Assembly (NCBI RefSeq): GCF_041734735.1
Contig: NC_134904.1
Coordinates: 41,499,148-41,563,147 of the forward strand
Source of the DNA: Babylonia areolata
Taxonomy: Eukaryota > Mollusca > Gastropoda > Neogastropoda > Buccinidae
Direction of reading: 5' to 3'
Length of the DNA stretch: 64,000 nt
Both the position numbers and the translations under genes were made by a program. The notes beneath the pieces were generated by a model. It saw only the letters and a list, made by a program, of their open reading frames with translations, did no database searches and was not told where the DNA came from. Positions 62,205 through 64,000 of this stretch are shown here, in pieces (position 1 is the stretch's first letter; each line of letters starts with the position of its first letter).

Positions 62205-63110
62205 CCTCAGTCAGACCATACTTAATGGAGAAAAACATGGCTCAGTTGGTTTCCACTTTTGTCCTGTCCAGACCAGATTACTGCAATTCTACCTCAGCAG
62301 GTTTACCATCTTCCTCTCTTATTAGACTACAGAAAGTACAGAACAATGCTGCACGACTTGTCCTAGCAAAAAAGAAATCTGATCATGTCACACCTCTTTT
62401 GCATCAGTTACACTGGTTTCCTACAGAGTACTGCATTCACTATAAAGTAGCGACACTTGTCTTTCGACATTTTGATGAATCTCTCCCCCCGTATCACTCC
62501 TCTGTGCTGGAAACGTACAAACGATGTAGAACGCTAAGATCCAGTTCTGAACTGTTACTGAAAGTCCCAAGAACTAATTTAAAATGTGCAGGGAAAAGGT
62601 CTTTTAGGGATCAAGTACCGCAAATTTGGAATTCTTTGCCATCGTCCCTCAGAAATGCTCCTGGTCTCCAGACCTTCGTCAGATCTGAAAACGCACCTTT
62701 TCCGCAAACATTTCTGTACTCAACACGATGGATAGTCCAAAGTCTGTTCACCACATGGAGTTTTATACTGGAGATATTTATACTCACGTAATCCTGTTTT
62801 AGTGCAGTTGATATATTTAATGTGTCTGGACGCGCGCGCGCATGCATGTGTGTGCGAGTGTGAGTGTGCGCGCGCATATATGTGTGTCTAAAAAATGTGT
62901 TTTTAGGAATGTATTTCTTTTTAATCTAAGCATTATTTACTTGACATTTTTATTGTTTGGTGGATCATGCTATTTTATTCATTCTGTGAACGCATTGGAT
63001 TGAGCTGTTGTAATGTTTTATGTCATGTTTATATCTGGCTCGATGATGTAAGGTGCTTTGAGCAGCATTACTACTGGATATCGCGCCATAGAAAAGTTAT
63101 GAATTATTAT
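62205..63110 (+). mobile_element. LINE 3' fragment (RT C-terminus plus 3' UTR)
   Basis: Open frame from about 62205 to 62791: MEKNMAQLVSTFVLSRPDYC, SLIRLQKVQNNAARLVLAKK, HVTPLLHQLHWFPTEYCIHY and WNSLPSSLRNAPGLQTF, the C-terminal part of a CR1/Jockey-clade LINE polyprotein. The 3' UTR has a GT/CG-rich tract, CTCGATGATGTAAGGTGCTT, GATATCGCGCCATAGAAAAG and a short ATTATTATGAT end. It is 5' truncated and splits the 51-bp array. The frame is intact over 188 codons, so the insertion looks rather young. Confidence 0.88.
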
Positions 63111-63790
63111 GATAGTGGCCATTACTGGGATGATGATACAAGGCAGAGTAATCAATATGTTGATACTATGATTGTGGCCATTATAGGAATGATGATACAA
63201 GGCAGAGTAATCAATATGTTGATAGTGGCCATTACAGGAATGACAATACATGGCAGAGTGATCAATGTGTTGATAATAGCCATTACAGGAATGACAATAC
63301 ATGGCAGAGTAATCAATATGTTGATACTATGATAGTGGCCATCACAGGAATGATGATACATGGTAGAGTAATCAGCATGTTGATTGTGGCCATTACAGGA
63401 ATGATGATACAAGGCAGAGTGATCAATATGTTGATTGTGGCCATTACAGGAATGATGATACATGGTAGAGTATCAACATGTTGATAGTGGCCATTACAGG
63501 AATGATGATACAAGGCAGAGTGATCAATATGTTGATTGTGGCCATTACAGGAATGATGATACATGGTAGAGTATCAACATGTTGATAGTGGCCATTACAG
63601 GAATGATGATACAAGGCAGAGTGATCAATATGTTGATACTATGATGGTGGCTGTTATAGTGATGATGATACATGGCAGAGTAATCAAGATGTTGATACTG
63701 TGATAGTGGCCATTACAGTAATGATGATACATGGCAGAGTAATCAAGATGTTGATACTGTGATAGTGGCCATTACAGTAATGATGATGAA
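63111..63790 (+). repeat. 51-bp minisatellite, second block
   Basis: Same unit as 60120-62204, mostly the GGCCATTACAGGAATGATGA variant, continuing directly after the LINE. The array was one block before insertion. Confidence 0.95.
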
Positions 63791-64000
63791 GCGGCCAACA
63801 GTTGAAATTGAGTTCAGCATGAGAACAGAGTGTGTAAAGGGCAACAGAATCCAAGACAGTTTTGATATAATGTGTGTGTGCAGCACTATCAAGTATCATT
63901 GTGTAAAACCTTCAGTTCTTTTTCACCAGGGACTTAGTGTTCTCATGACCCACACACAAACTTACATTGGTATTGTCAGTGTGATCTTATGCCTCACTTT
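63791..64000. other. Window end, no gene seen
   Basis: Unique sequence of about 210 bp without a recognisable feature. Confidence 0.5.

Overview
The window is eukaryotic and probably from a mollusc, most likely a caenogastropod snail. Three things point there: split genes with GT-AG introns, very abundant minisatellites, and dispersed SINE, LINE and MITE-like repeats that I recall from gastropod genomes. The organism call is inference. There is no bacterial or viral gene organisation, no CRISPR array and no rRNA or functional tRNA gene that I can support.

Two protein genes can be read exon by exon, both on the + strand. (1) 1488-33089 is an APPBP2 (PAT1) orthologue. It has 14 coding exons and a 1749-nt CDS (582 aa; the human protein has 585 aa) spread over 31.6 kb. 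All exon joins keep frame and match the human protein from start to end. (2) 51065-54124 is an ASPHD1/ASPHD2-type aspartyl/asparaginyl beta-hydroxylase domain protein with two coding exons (328 aa). It keeps an N-terminal membrane anchor, a Cys-rich stem and the HxGPTN...LH...R active-site elements. The two genes have no obvious functional link. About 18 kb of tandem repeats lies between them.

Layout: 1-1487 holds repeats and a SINE just upstream of the APPBP2 start codon. 1488-33089 is APPBP2, with roughly half of its intronic DNA made of minisatellites. 33090-34730 is a minisatellite made from the last codons and stop codon of APPBP2. 34731-50610 is a chain of unrelated minisatellites. 51065-54124 is the ASPHD gene. 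54500-57000, 58880-59455 and 60120-63790 are further minisatellites, with a LINE 3' fragment inserted into the last one and another LINE relic at about 57540-58843.

Main discovery: many APPBP2 minisatellites are tandem copies of the gene's own exon-intron junctions. The units carry the real splice acceptor or donor plus 5-80 nt of true exon sequence, and the functional copy is always the one on the exon side. This is visible at the acceptors of exons 3, 6, 9, 10, 11, 12 and 14, at the donors of exons 3 and 10, at intronic donor-flanking sequence after exons 5 and 9, and at the stop codon. At exon 14 the 57-bp unit repeats 18 times upstream in frame with no stop, and each unit carries an AG|GTAAG double splice site. 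At exon 11 five 45-bp units are also in frame and open. Splice-site choice in these arrays could therefore add 19- or 15-residue repeats to the protein without breaking its frame. Nearly all long ORFs in the window are shadows of repeats whose unit length is a multiple of three.
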